In this document: positions 34,924 to 44,091 of the stretch, one piece after another
How the letters are laid out: every line of letters starts with the position of its first letter
How positions within the stretch are numbered: the stretch's first letter is position 1
Assembly: GCA_964389575.1 (NCBI GenBank)
Contig: CAYMFF010000007.1
Location: 1 to 64,000 of the forward strand
Reading direction: 5' to 3'
DNA: 64,000 nucleotides
Source: JAGNRR01 sp964389575
GTDB lineage: Bacteria > Bacteroidota > Bacteroidia > Chitinophagales > Chitinophagaceae
Position numbers and translations under genes: made by a program
Notes under the pieces: generated by a model
The model's database searches: none
What the model was told of the DNA's origin: nothing
What the model saw: the letters and a program-made list of their open reading frames with translations, nothing else

Positions 34924-37128
34924 ATGAAAAGACTATTATCATTAATTACCATACTATGCTGTATATCTTTCACTGCTTCTGCGCAGTGTAATATTGCTAA
35001 TTATCCAGCGGCTTTTAAAATTCCACCAGCCTCTTTTCCATATACGAATGGAGCTAATATTACGGTGAATGCAGCTTTAGTAAACGTAAATCCACTAACC
35101 AATTTCACTTACAATTGTAATAATGTGCCTTACACTTGTTCTAATCCTGCATGGTGGATTAATAACTCCAATGCTTCCATTATTCTTACATTTTCTCAAC
35201 CCGTTTGTAATTTTACGGTTGTAGTAAATGGTACAGGAAATGGTGAAGAGTTTTATTTTACACCAAACAATGGGACAATTTCCTGCTCAAATATTTGTCC
35301 GCAAAGTTTTGCCTATACGAATGGTGGCACTTCGGTTTTGTGCACTGCGGGTAATGCGTTAGGCTCCATTATTACGGTAGATAATCCCACAGGCGCCACT
35401 CAATATACATTAACTCATAATGGCTTAGCTTCTGGGTCGAGAATGACGCTTTTAGATTGTTACGTCGGATGTGGATCTGTTTCTCCTGGCATCACTTGCA
35501 CGGTCCCGAATCCTGGATATTGTGCCGGCGATACGACAACTATAAATTATAGTGCTGTAGGTACTTTTAACGCAGGTAATTCCTTTACTGTTCAACTATC
35601 CGATGCCTTGGGTAGTTTTGCAATGCCTACAATTATTGGTTCAGTTTCTTCTACTGCAACTTCTGGCGGTATTCTTTGTACGATTCCTGCAGCGACACCA
35701 ACAGGTGCTGGTTATCGTCTTCGAGTAGTTAGCAGTAATCAAGCATTGACCGGGAGCGACAATGGGACCAATATTACAATCAATCAATTTCCGATGGTCA
35801 TGGCTTCTGCCGTGCCGAATGATACTCTTTGTCAAGGTGATAGTTTAACTTTAATTGGAGCCGGAGCAACTACGTATTCTTGGTCTGCACCGGCAGTTAA
35901 CAATATACCTTTTGTACCGGCTGGAACAGCTACTTATTTGGTAACTGGTAGTGATGCAATAGGCTGCACCAATACTGCAACTATAGAAGTAGTGGTTAAT
36001 CCAAATCCTATCATCACCATAACGGTTTCACCGGATGACTCTATTTGTGAAAATGAATCTGTTACCTTAACAGCATCAGGCGCAGCGAATATTAATTGGA
36101 CAAGTGGCGTGTTGAACGGAGTTCCATTTATCCCAACCGGCTCCGCCATTTATACCGCCACCGGTACTGATGCGAATGGTTGCAGTAACACAGCATCGCA
36201 AGCTGTGACGGTTAAGCCATTACCAATTGTGAACTTAGGACCCAACGTTCAAATTTGTGATGGAGATTCTTTGGTGTTGAATGCTGGCTTGCCAGGAGCC
36301 ACCTATGTTTGGCAAGATAATTCTACAGCACCCACTTTTATAGTCAAGCAAACTGGAACCTATACTGTGGCTGTCACTCGCGATGGGTGCACGGCAACCG
36401 ATAATATTTCAGTATTGGTCAATCCGAACCCAGTGATTGATTTAGGACCTGATGTTTGGTATTGTGAAGGTGAGTCAATAACCATTGGTGATAATTGTCC
36501 AAGTTGTACTTATTTATGGAGTACAAACGAGACCTCCTCAATGATTAATGTAAACCAAGAAGGTAATTATATCGTCACCGCCACTGCCAATAATTGTACT
36601 TCTTCGGATGAGATTTTTGTAGATGAAATTCCCTTGCCACTGGTTGATTTAGGACCGGATACCACCTTCTGTTTTGGGGACGAAATTTTATTAGATGTTA
36701 CTCGTGCGGGTGGAACTTATTTATGGCAGGATAATACTACGACACCTACATATGTCATTAGAGATATTGGCACTTATGAAGTAATCGTCACAGAAAACGG
36801 ATGTGATAATAGTGATGATAAAATCGTTACGTATGATGATGACTGCGAATGTCCAGTAAACCTACCCAATGCTTTTACTCCGAATGGAGATACGCGAAAC
36901 GATGTATTTAGATTAATGAATCCAATATTTATAGAGTTAGAGTATTTCAAAATTTATAATCGTTGGGGGCAAGAAGTATTCACTACCACAGATCCAACGA
37001 GCTCTTGGGATGGAAAACTGAATGGTGTTGAATGCGAGATAGGAGCTTATTATTGGGTTGTAGGTTATAAATGTCTTTATAAAAATACGGACCATCAACT
37101 TAGAGGAGATGTTACCTTGATTCGATAG
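34924..37128 (+). CDS. Secreted multi-Ig protein with T9SS type B C-terminal domain
   Basis: 734 residues with signal peptide MKRLLSLITILCCISFTASAQ. From about residue 290 there are five tandem Ig-like repeats of 70-85 residues. The first two share VPNDTLCQGDSLTL and VSPDDSICENESVTL; the last three begin VNLGPNVQICDGD, IDLGPDVWYCEGE and VDLGPDTTFCFGD. The C-terminus has NAFTPNGDTRNDVF, FKIYNRWGQEVF and GDVTLIR, the gliding-motility-associated (type B) sorting domain. The protein is therefore exported by the T9SS and displayed or released. Confidence 0.92.
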   Translation: MKRLLSLITILCCISFTASAQCNIANYPAAFKIPPASFPYTNGANITVNAALVNVNPLTNFTYNCNNVPYTCSNPAWWINNSNASIILTFSQPVCNFTVVVNGTGNGEEFYFTPNNGTISCSNICPQSFAYTNGGTSVLCTAGNALGSIITVDNPTGATQYTLTHNGLASGSRMTLLDCYVGCGSVSPGITCTVPNPGYCAGDTTTINYSAVGTFNAGNSFTVQLSDALGSFAMPTIIGSVSSTATSGGILCTIPAATPTGAGYRLRVVSSNQALTGSDNGTNITINQFPMVMASAVPNDTLCQGDSLTLIGAGATTYSWSAPAVNNIPFVPAGTATYLVTGSDAIGCTNTATIEVVVNPNPIITITVSPDDSICENESVTLTASGAANINWTSGVLNGVPFIPTGSAIYTATGTDANGCSNTASQAVTVKPLPIVNLGPNVQICDGDSLVLNAGLPGATYVWQDNSTAPTFIVKQTGTYTVAVTRDGCTATDNISVLVNPNPVIDLGPDVWYCEGESITIGDNCPSCTYLWSTNETSSMINVNQEGNYIVTATANNCTSSDEIFVDEIPLPLVDLGPDTTFCFGDEILLDVTRAGGTYLWQDNTTTPTYVIRDIGTYEVIVTENGCDNSDDKIVTYDDDCECPVNLPNAFTPNGDTRNDVFRLMNPIFIELEYFKIYNRWGQEVFTTTDPTSSWDGKLNGVECEIGAYYWVVGYKCLYKNTDHQLRGDVTLIR

Positions 37129-37167
37129 AATTTTTGGTGAGTAATTTCAGTATCGTTCTTTTCCGTT

Positions 37168-37175
37168 TATATTTA
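37168..37175 (+). promoter_or_regulatory. Possible promoter -7 element of the YifB gene
   Basis: TATATTTA fits TAnnTTTG at 7 of 8 positions and ends 4 bases before the ATG at 37180. Confidence 0.28.
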
Positions 37176-37179
37176 CCGA

Positions 37180-38721
37180 ATGCTTTCAAAGTTATATGCA
37201 AGTGCGGTTTCAGGAGTTGATGCGATTACAATTACCATTGAAGTAGATGTATTAGATGGCACACATTTTCATATAGTAGGATTGCCAGATAGTGCGGTAA
37301 AAGAAAGTTCGCATCGGATAGAAAGCGCCATAAAAAATATAAAATTTAAATGGCCTCGCACTAAAATTGTGGTCAATCTATCACCTGCGGATATCCGAAA
37401 AACAGGAACTGCTTTTGACCTGCCAATTGCTATTGGAATTTTAGCGGCTACCAATCAAGTTGAAAAAGAAAAGCTGGAGAAGATTCAATTCATGGGTGAG
37501 TTGGCTTTGGATGGAAGTATCCTGCCAATTAAAGGATCGTTGCCAATTGCGATACAAGCACGCAAAGATGGTTTTGAAGGCTTATTTGTTCCCAAGCAAA
37601 ACGCACGTGAGGCTGGCATGGTAAATAATTTAAAAGTATATGGCGTAGAGCATATAACAGATGTCATAGAATTTTTGAATGGTAATGGAGATATAAAACC
37701 AGTGGATATTGACACGAGAGATGAGTTCTTTCATTCACAATATGATTTTGAGCAAGATTTTTCAGACGTTAAAGGTCAAGAAAATATCAAACGTGCCATG
37801 GAAATTGCGGCAGCGGGCGGTCATAATTTAATTTTGATTGGTCCGCCTGGAGCCGGTAAAACTATGTTGGCAAAAAGGCTTCCATCGATACTTCCGCCTT
37901 TAAGTTTATTAGAAGCTTTAGAAACAACCAAGATTCATTCCGTGGCAGGTAAGCTACCAGAAAATTCTACCTTAATATCCAAACGACCTTTTCGATCGCC
38001 TCACCATACGATTAGCGATGTGGCTTTAGTAGGTGGAGGAGGTTTTCCGCAACCTGGTGAAATTTCGCTAGCTCATAATGGCGTTTTATTCTTAGATGAA
38101 TTGCCCGAGTTTAAGAGAACAGTACTCGAAGTAATGCGCCAACCCATGGAAGAAAGACGGGTGACCATTTCGCGAGCCAAAGTTTCCATTGACTTTCCAT
38201 CATCCTTCATGTTGGTAGCCAGCATGAATCCTTGCCCCTGCGGTTACTTCAACCATCCAGAGAAAGAATGTACTTGCCCACCCGGGACCGTACAGAAATA
38301 CCTAAACAAAATTTCGGGTCCTTTATTAGATCGTATAGACCTACATGTAGAAGTGACCCCTGTGCCTTTTTCAGAATTGAATACGCAGATTGCCTCACCC
38401 GTAAAAAGTGAAGGGATCCGAGAGCGAGTGATTGAAGCAAGAGAAATTCAAACGAAGCGCTATGCCGATAAAGAAGGGATGCATGCCAATGCACAAATGA
38501 GCAGCAAACAACTGAGAGAATTATGCCAAATTAATCAAGCGGGACAGACTTTATTGAAGACGGCTATGGAGCGTTTAAGTCTTTCGGCAAGAGCCTATGA
38601 TCGTATTTTAAAAGTTAGCCGCACGATAGCTGACCTAGAAAAATCAGAAGAGATTAAAGTAGAACATTTAGCTGAAGCCATTCAGTATCGTAGTTTAGAT
38701 AGAGAGAATTGGGGGAGTTGA
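37180..38721 (+). CDS. comM: YifB/ComM family Mg-chelatase-like AAA+ ATPase
   Basis: 513 residues. The N-terminal Lon-protease-like domain (VVNLSPADIRKTGTAFDLPIAIGIL) is followed by an AAA+ module with Walker A GPPGAGKT (about 221-228), ISLAHNGVLFLDELPEF as Walker B, and a zinc-like CPCGYFNHPEKECTCPP segment before the C-terminal lid. ComM helicases promote branch migration during natural transformation. The assignment rests on whole-length similarity; no other competence gene is in this window. Confidence 0.93.
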   Translation: MLSKLYASAVSGVDAITITIEVDVLDGTHFHIVGLPDSAVKESSHRIESAIKNIKFKWPRTKIVVNLSPADIRKTGTAFDLPIAIGILAATNQVEKEKLEKIQFMGELALDGSILPIKGSLPIAIQARKDGFEGLFVPKQNAREAGMVNNLKVYGVEHITDVIEFLNGNGDIKPVDIDTRDEFFHSQYDFEQDFSDVKGQENIKRAMEIAAAGGHNLILIGPPGAGKTMLAKRLPSILPPLSLLEALETTKIHSVAGKLPENSTLISKRPFRSPHHTISDVALVGGGGFPQPGEISLAHNGVLFLDELPEFKRTVLEVMRQPMEERRVTISRAKVSIDFPSSFMLVASMNPCPCGYFNHPEKECTCPPGTVQKYLNKISGPLLDRIDLHVEVTPVPFSELNTQIASPVKSEGIRERVIEAREIQTKRYADKEGMHANAQMSSKQLRELCQINQAGQTLLKTAMERLSLSARAYDRILKVSRTIADLEKSEEIKVEHLAEAIQYRSLDRENWGS

Positions 38722-38737
38722 ACCTAATTTATAATGT

Positions 38738-38766
38738 TACGCTTATGAAGTGATATTAACGTTTAT
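38738..38766 (+). promoter_or_regulatory. Tandem LytTR-type binding repeats upstream of the sensor kinase
   Basis: TACGCTTAT (38738-38746) and AACGTTTAT (38758-38766), starts 20 bases apart. The second matches the LytTR consensus [TA][AC][CA]GTTN[AG][TG] exactly, the first at 8 of 9 positions. Direct repeats on one helix face are how LytTR regulators bind. It lies 70 bases before the likely start of the kinase gene. Confidence 0.6.
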
Positions 38767-38836
38767 GAAATTGTTTTGCCTGCTTCTTTAGATTCCTTTA
38801 TATTGCCTTGTACTGAAGATGTGGGAAGTAACTAAT

Positions 38837-41788
38837 ATGAGCACTGCTGCAGCCAGAATTAAAACGGCTAGAATTTTTCGATGGGCTTGCTCCACATTGT
38901 GTTTGATCATTTTTTTTATCACATCCTTATCTGCCCAAAATTATATTCATTATACGATTGACAATGGGTTGCCGTCTGATAGATTATACAATGGTTTACA
39001 AGATGAGAATGGGTTTATTCTGATTAACTCTGAAAACGGATTGATACGTTTTGATGGAACTAATTTTACGCTTTTTGATGTTGAGGATGGTTTGACTAAT
39101 AGTGATGTAATTATTAGTGAAATTGACAAAGACGGTAAAGTCTGGTTATCTCCTTTTAATGGAACGGTTTGTACTTATAAAGATGGTGTAATAGAAAATG
39201 GAAGTAATAATCCTATACTTAAAAAATTAAATAGTCAATTTAATCACTCAGATTTAGTACATAATGGGAGTTCTGAGAGTGGTTATGTGATTTTTTATCA
39301 GTTACATAGCACTAAGTTTTTGGTGGTTCAAGGAGATATAATAAAAGAATTTGAAGTGCAAAAGCCAATTTCTGGGGTTTACGAGCTTGATGACAAGTAT
39401 TATGTTTCGGTTTCTCTTTTAGAAGAAGCTAATCCTGTTAGTATCGTATGCTTAAACAAATCAGGAAAGGTTATTTACGAAGGAGTTGATTTTAAAGCTA
39501 AAATTAACCATCCGCACCGTTTAAATGGTTCACATTTTATGCTGGAACCTTATTTGCGGAGACTATTACAATTAGATGTTGGTTCTGGTAGAATGAAAAT
39601 TATAGACTCCTTAAAATTGTCAAGTAGTAAAACGGTTCTTTGTCCTTATTTAGCTATCGGTAATGATAAGATGTTCTTTGTTAGCGATAATGTAATTTAT
39701 TCCTCTACTGGTGATTTGAATAATGTAGGAGTCCTTCATAAGTTTAATAAAAATTTTGAGGTAAGGGGTTTATTTTGTGATCGGCAAAATAATTTATGGG
39801 CCATTACTTGGGAGGATGGGATCTACCTTTTCACACAAGACAACGGGGACTCTAAATTTACTAATCTTGATGATGAAGTGAAAAGTTTTGATGTTTACAA
39901 GAACGAAAATGAATGGTCTCTATTAACGAAGAATGAAGTGAAGTGGGAAAGCGAGGATGGTAGATTTCAATCTTATTCCTTGCCGCCGCTTTATGATTTT
40001 TATGAGGTAAAGGTAAATGCTACCCGTTTTTATTCTATTGGTAGCAATAATTCTAGTTCTGTACCGTATCAACTGCTTGTTGTAGATAAAAAAACGGGTG
40101 TTGCAAAGCAGATTGCGATACCATTAGCATCTCAAAGCGTCAAGGATATAGACCTGCAAGGAAATTTTGTTGGTATTGCCTATAGATCGGGTATTCATTT
40201 TGGACCCCTAGGACAATCTAGAAGTTGGGCTATTGGACGAACTACTGCAATAAACGTTTCTGAGAATGGGAGTGAAATGTTTATTGGTACGCTACAGGGT
40301 GTTCTCAGATTATCAAAAGAAAATGGCAAATGGGATACAACAAGAATTAAGGCTTTGTCGGGTCGACATATACTTTCTTTAGAGCAAGATCAACATGGTA
40401 TTCTTTGGATTCATGAGCAAAACAGGATTATGGCTTTTTACAAAGGGCACGTAGTTGCAACTTTAAATAAATCGAAAGGTTTAGTAAGTAAAACAATAAA
40501 TGGGATAAGTATAGGAAAGGATAGATTAGTAGTATCAACTAATTTGGGCGTATCCATTGTGAATTACGAATTGGTAGCCGACACAGTTCACATTAAAAGG
40601 ATTAAAAATTTTAATAAGGAAAACGGTCTTTATGCTGAGTATAATTCTGCTGCAGCCGTGTTTGGTAAAGAGTTGGTGGTTCAAACAAAAGCAGGGCTTA
40701 GTTCTTATAACTTATCTAAGGAGATCAGAACCGCAGAATATAAACCCAGAATAATGGAATTTCGGGCTAATAACAAAGCAGTAAAATTAGATTCGCTTCA
40801 ACTGAGCCATGAACAAAATTTCATTTCAATAGATTTCGCATCACTCATTTACGGAAGTCAGCCGCAATCTTATTTGTATAGGTTGGTTGAACAAGGAGAT
40901 CAATGGCAATCAACAACTGACAGGACCTGTAATTTTTTAGCACTCCCTCCTGGCAATTATACTTTTCAACTGAAGGCAAGTTATAACATGGGTTCAGAAT
41001 TTGGAGAAGTAACTGAATTAAAATTCTGTATTGAAGCGGCTTTTTGGCAGACACTTTGGTTCAAGATAATAGTGGGACTTATATTATTATTCCTTTTAGG
41101 CTATCCGCTATATGTTTATATAGTGGGTCGAAAAAAGTCATTAGAATCCGAAAAAGACTTGGCGCAACTAAAAATGCAAGCACTCAAAGCACAAATGAAT
41201 CCACACTTTATTTTTAACTCTTTGAATTCAATTCAAAGCATTGTGAATAACGGAGAAGTTGAATTGGCTAATGAATATATTGTTCAATTTTCAACTCTTA
41301 TCAGACAGTCTCTGAATTATTCCAATGTCGACTATATTTCATTAAAAGATGAAGTGGATTTCTTGCATAATTACATCCAATTGGAACAATTGCGATTTGA
41401 AAATATTTTTGATTATTCTATCATTGTATCTGATGAGATTAATTCATCCGAAACACTCTTGCCACCAATGATGCTTCAGATTTATGTTGAAAACGCCATA
41501 AGACATGGCATTGTTCCATTAAAAGAAGGAGGTTTCGTTTCTGTTTTATTTGAATTAGAAGACGAATACCTAAAATGTAGTATTGAAGATAATGGTGTGG
41601 GGCGCAAGGAAGAAAAAGTAAACAAAAACAAGGTATACACTTCGAGAGGAACACAACTCAATGAAGAGCGGGCAGAGATGTATCAAACTATTCTTGAAAA
41701 AGAAATATTCATAACTTGGACAGATAAATTAGACCAGGATAAGAATAGAAAAGGCACAAAAGTTCAAATTAAAATCCCAATAATATGA
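38837..41788 (+). CDS. LytS/YehU-type sensor histidine kinase with two-component propeller
   Basis: About 983 residues from the ATG at 38837; six codons upstream another ATG is possible. After a signal anchor come propeller repeats (YTIDNGLPSDRLYNGLQDENG, LWAITWEDGIYLF, ILWIHEQNRI), a Y_Y_Y domain (YLYRLVEQGDQWQSTTDRTC), one membrane helix near the LLFLLGYPLYVYIVG stretch, and a His_kinase domain. The phospho-acceptor lies in QMNPHFIFNSLNSIQ (His about 790). LPPMMLQIYVENAIRHG is the N-box. Its last 4 bases overlap the response regulator gene. Confidence 0.92.
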   Translation: MSTAAARIKTARIFRWACSTLCLIIFFITSLSAQNYIHYTIDNGLPSDRLYNGLQDENGFILINSENGLIRFDGTNFTLFDVEDGLTNSDVIISEIDKDGKVWLSPFNGTVCTYKDGVIENGSNNPILKKLNSQFNHSDLVHNGSSESGYVIFYQLHSTKFLVVQGDIIKEFEVQKPISGVYELDDKYYVSVSLLEEANPVSIVCLNKSGKVIYEGVDFKAKINHPHRLNGSHFMLEPYLRRLLQLDVGSGRMKIIDSLKLSSSKTVLCPYLAIGNDKMFFVSDNVIYSSTGDLNNVGVLHKFNKNFEVRGLFCDRQNNLWAITWEDGIYLFTQDNGDSKFTNLDDEVKSFDVYKNENEWSLLTKNEVKWESEDGRFQSYSLPPLYDFYEVKVNATRFYSIGSNNSSSVPYQLLVVDKKTGVAKQIAIPLASQSVKDIDLQGNFVGIAYRSGIHFGPLGQSRSWAIGRTTAINVSENGSEMFIGTLQGVLRLSKENGKWDTTRIKALSGRHILSLEQDQHGILWIHEQNRIMAFYKGHVVATLNKSKGLVSKTINGISIGKDRLVVSTNLGVSIVNYELVADTVHIKRIKNFNKENGLYAEYNSAAAVFGKELVVQTKAGLSSYNLSKEIRTAEYKPRIMEFRANNKAVKLDSLQLSHEQNFISIDFASLIYGSQPQSYLYRLVEQGDQWQSTTDRTCNFLALPPGNYTFQLKASYNMGSEFGEVTELKFCIEAAFWQTLWFKIIVGLILLFLLGYPLYVYIVGRKKSLESEKDLAQLKMQALKAQMNPHFIFNSLNSIQSIVNNGEVELANEYIVQFSTLIRQSLNYSNVDYISLKDEVDFLHNYIQLEQLRFENIFDYSIIVSDEINSSETLLPPMMLQIYVENAIRHGIVPLKEGGFVSVLFELEDEYLKCSIEDNGVGRKEEKVNKNKVYTSRGTQLNEERAEMYQTILEKEIFITWTDKLDQDKNRKGTKVQIKIPII

Positions 41789-42525
41789 TTCAGGCAATAC
41801 TGGTAGATGATGAAAAAAGAGCAGTGGATAATCTAAAAAGTTTATTAGATAGGCATTGTAGCGAAGTAACAGTTTGCGGTACAGCTAATTCTATTGAAGA
41901 AGCTGAACCATTAATAAGGGATATTGTTCCTGATGTTATTTTTTTAGATATAGAAATGCCTGGTGGAAATGGTTTTGACCTGTTAGAAAGGATTCGGGAC
42001 CTGAAGGTAAACGTAGTTTTTGTCACGGCTTTTGACTCTTATGCTATTCAAGCTTTTCAGGCGAATGCCGTTAATTATATTTTAAAACCCATTGATTCAA
42101 AATTACTCAAGTCCTCTGTGGAGCATCTCAAGAAATTCATTGGGGTGGACAATACCAATTTGAAAGACGTTTTAACTTCATTGGATAATGTCCGAAAAGT
42201 TGCACGAATTAAAGTGCCGACCATGAATGGTTTTGAGTTTCTGCCGATTGCGGATATTTTATATATTCAAAGCAATGGATCATACTCTCAAGTCATTCTC
42301 AAAGGGAGTAAAAAAGTCATGTTATCAAAGAATATTGGCAAAGTTGAAGATGACTTAGATTCGGATAGTTTTTTCAGAGTGCATCGTGAGTACATGGTAA
42401 ATGTAAAAGAAATACATAGGTATATAAAAGGTAACGGCGGTCAGATAATTTTAAAAAATGGTCAGGCGTTGCCCGTGGCTGTGCGCCGAAAGAATAAATT
42501 GATGGAATTATTGTTACATCGATAG
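41785..42525 (+). CDS. LytTR family response regulator
   Basis: 246 residues. The receiver domain has the acidic pair DDE (8-10), phospho-acceptor Asp55 in VIFLDIEMPGGNGF, and Lys107-type KP in YILKPIDSK. The C-terminal LytTR domain (about 145-246) contains ADILYIQSNGSYSQVIL and FFRVHREYMVNVKEI. It should be phosphorylated by the overlapping kinase and bind direct repeats like those at 38738 and 42556. Confidence 0.95.
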   Translation: MIQAILVDDEKRAVDNLKSLLDRHCSEVTVCGTANSIEEAEPLIRDIVPDVIFLDIEMPGGNGFDLLERIRDLKVNVVFVTAFDSYAIQAFQANAVNYILKPIDSKLLKSSVEHLKKFIGVDNTNLKDVLTSLDNVRKVARIKVPTMNGFEFLPIADILYIQSNGSYSQVILKGSKKVMLSKNIGKVEDDLDSDSFFRVHREYMVNVKEIHRYIKGNGGQIILKNGQALPVAVRRKNKLMELLLHR

Positions 42526-42555
42526 TTTCAATTTTACACTTATAAATATTTTTTC

Positions 42556-42585
42556 TACGCTTATGAAGTTTTTACCATCGTTTAT
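42556..42585 (+). promoter_or_regulatory. Second pair of LytTR-type repeats
   Basis: TACGCTTAT (42556-42564) is identical to the first repeat before the kinase, and ATCGTTTAT (42577-42585) has one mismatch to the LytTR consensus; starts are 21 bases apart. It lies 31 bases past the regulator stop and 116 bases before the decayed gene. Confidence 0.55.
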
Positions 42586-42700
42586 TCAAACTGATATCTA
42601 ATCCGTTCATTGCCCTATTAATTTTACCCTAAGAATTATGCTATTTTAATTCTAGTGGGAACCGAAAACACTTTTCTAGAGTTGGAAAAATTAATTTAAA

Positions 42701-42964
42701 ATGAAAAAATAATAGCATCAATCGTATGTAAACTCGTGGTATGCTCCATGGCTTTTGCTCAAGTTAATCCAGTAACATAAGGAAGAGTATTGGAATTAGC
42801 CCCTGCGAATTATAATGTAGATACTGGCACCTCATTTTCGCTTTACTGAAGAGTATTTTTAAAATCTCGAAGAAGTACATTATGAAATTAATATCAATAG
42901 ATTGATTAAATAAATTATAAGTCGGGGAACTGTAATTATTGTACGTCAATTCCTAATAATTTGA
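42701..42964 (+). pseudogene. Decayed gene for a small secreted protein
   Basis: ATG followed by six A residues then TAA. With one more A in that run the frame reads MKKIIASIVCKLVVCSMAFAQVNPVT, a good signal peptide, then TAA, then GRVLELAPANYNVDTG. A further frame change gives APHFRFTEEYF, TAA, NLEEVHYEININRLIK, TAA, IISRGTVIIVRQFLII and a final TGA. Two frame changes and three internal stops make sequencing error alone unlikely. The original product would be about 90 residues; no family was recognised. Confidence 0.55.
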
Positions 42965-43050
42965 CAATCCCCAATATCCCTTAGGTGTTTATTTCTTTAA
43001 TTGAATAAAAGCCAATAAATTCGCACCTTTACCACCTATATTGAACATTA

Positions 43051-44076
43051 ATGGGACTATTTGACTTTTTTACTAAAGATATTGCGATTGACCTCGGTAC
43101 CGCAAACACCTTGATTATTCATAATGACGAGGTTGTTGTGGACGAACCTTCCATTGTAACGGTGGATAGGCAGACCAACAAAATCATAGCTGTAGGTAAA
43201 CGCGCCATGATGATGGATGGTAAAGTACATGAAAATTTGAAGACAATCAGACCGCTAAAAGACGGTGTAATTGCCGATTTTAACGCTGCTGAGGGTATGA
43301 TTCGTGAAATGATTAAGTTGATTTCCGAAACCAAAAAATCTTTCTTCTCACCTAGTTGGAGAATGGTTATTTGTATTCCGTCTAGTATTACTGAGGTAGA
43401 AAAACGTGCAGTACGTGATAGTGCCGAGCAAGCAGGAGCCAAAGAAGTTTACATGATTCATGAGCCAATGGCGGCCGCTTTGGGGATTGGTATTGATGTA
43501 GAAGAACCTATTGGAAACATGGTGGTAGATATTGGCGGTGGTACAACAGGTATTTCAGTGATTTCTCTTTCCGGAATTGTTTGTGACGAGAGTATTCGTG
43601 TAGCAGGTGATGAATTTACAGCTGATGTTACAGAAGCCATGCGTCGTTATCATAGTTTGCTAATTGGTGAGCGTACGGCAGAACAAATAAAAATTCAAGT
43701 AGGAAGTGCCTTGAAAGAATTAGATAATCCACCAGAAGATGTAGCGGTCAATGGTCGTGATTTGGTCACGGGTATTCCAAAACAGATTTTGGTGAGCTAT
43801 ACTGAAATCGCGGATGCATTGGATAAGTCCATTTTCAAAATTGAAGAAGCTGTTCTAAGGGCGTTGGAAAAAACACCACCTGAGTTAGCTTCAGATATTT
43901 TCCGTAGAGGTTTGTACTTAACCGGCGGTGGTGCTTTGCTTCGTGGTTTGGACAGAAGAATTTCTTCTAAAATTAAAATGCCAGTGCATATTGCTGATGA
44001 TCCATTACGTTCGGTTGTTCGCGGCACAGGTATGGCACTAAAGCATATTGATAAGTATCCTTTCTTAATGCAATAA
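43051..44076 (+). CDS. mreB: Rod shape-determining protein MreB
   Basis: 341 residues, actin-fold. IDLGTANTLI (phosphate 1), IGNMVVDIGGGTTGISVISL (phosphate 2) and LTGGGALLRGLD (adenosine motif) are all present. It organises lateral wall synthesis along the inner membrane. It is followed by mreC 15 bases downstream and mreD, forming an mreBCD operon. A rod or elongated cell shape is therefore suggested. Confidence 0.97.
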   Translation: MGLFDFFTKDIAIDLGTANTLIIHNDEVVVDEPSIVTVDRQTNKIIAVGKRAMMMDGKVHENLKTIRPLKDGVIADFNAAEGMIREMIKLISETKKSFFSPSWRMVICIPSSITEVEKRAVRDSAEQAGAKEVYMIHEPMAAALGIGIDVEEPIGNMVVDIGGGTTGISVISLSGIVCDESIRVAGDEFTADVTEAMRRYHSLLIGERTAEQIKIQVGSALKELDNPPEDVAVNGRDLVTGIPKQILVSYTEIADALDKSIFKIEEAVLRALEKTPPELASDIFRRGLYLTGGGALLRGLDRRISSKIKMPVHIADDPLRSVVRGTGMALKHIDKYPFLMQ

Positions 44077-44091
44077 GTTGCGTCTTAGCAA

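Larger units (their letters stand above)
42526..43050. other. Intergenic region with LytTR repeats and a decayed gene
   Basis: 525 bases without an intact gene. It contains the second pair of LytTR-type repeats (42556-42585) and a pseudogene (42701-42964), described separately. The last 80 bases should hold the mreB promoter; a clear element was not found. Confidence 0.7.

Noticed and set aside
43119..44027. Long minus-strand reading frames opposite mreB and similar ones opposite other strong genes
   Set aside because: They mirror the codon pattern of the real genes, have no recognisable domains and no room for expression signals.
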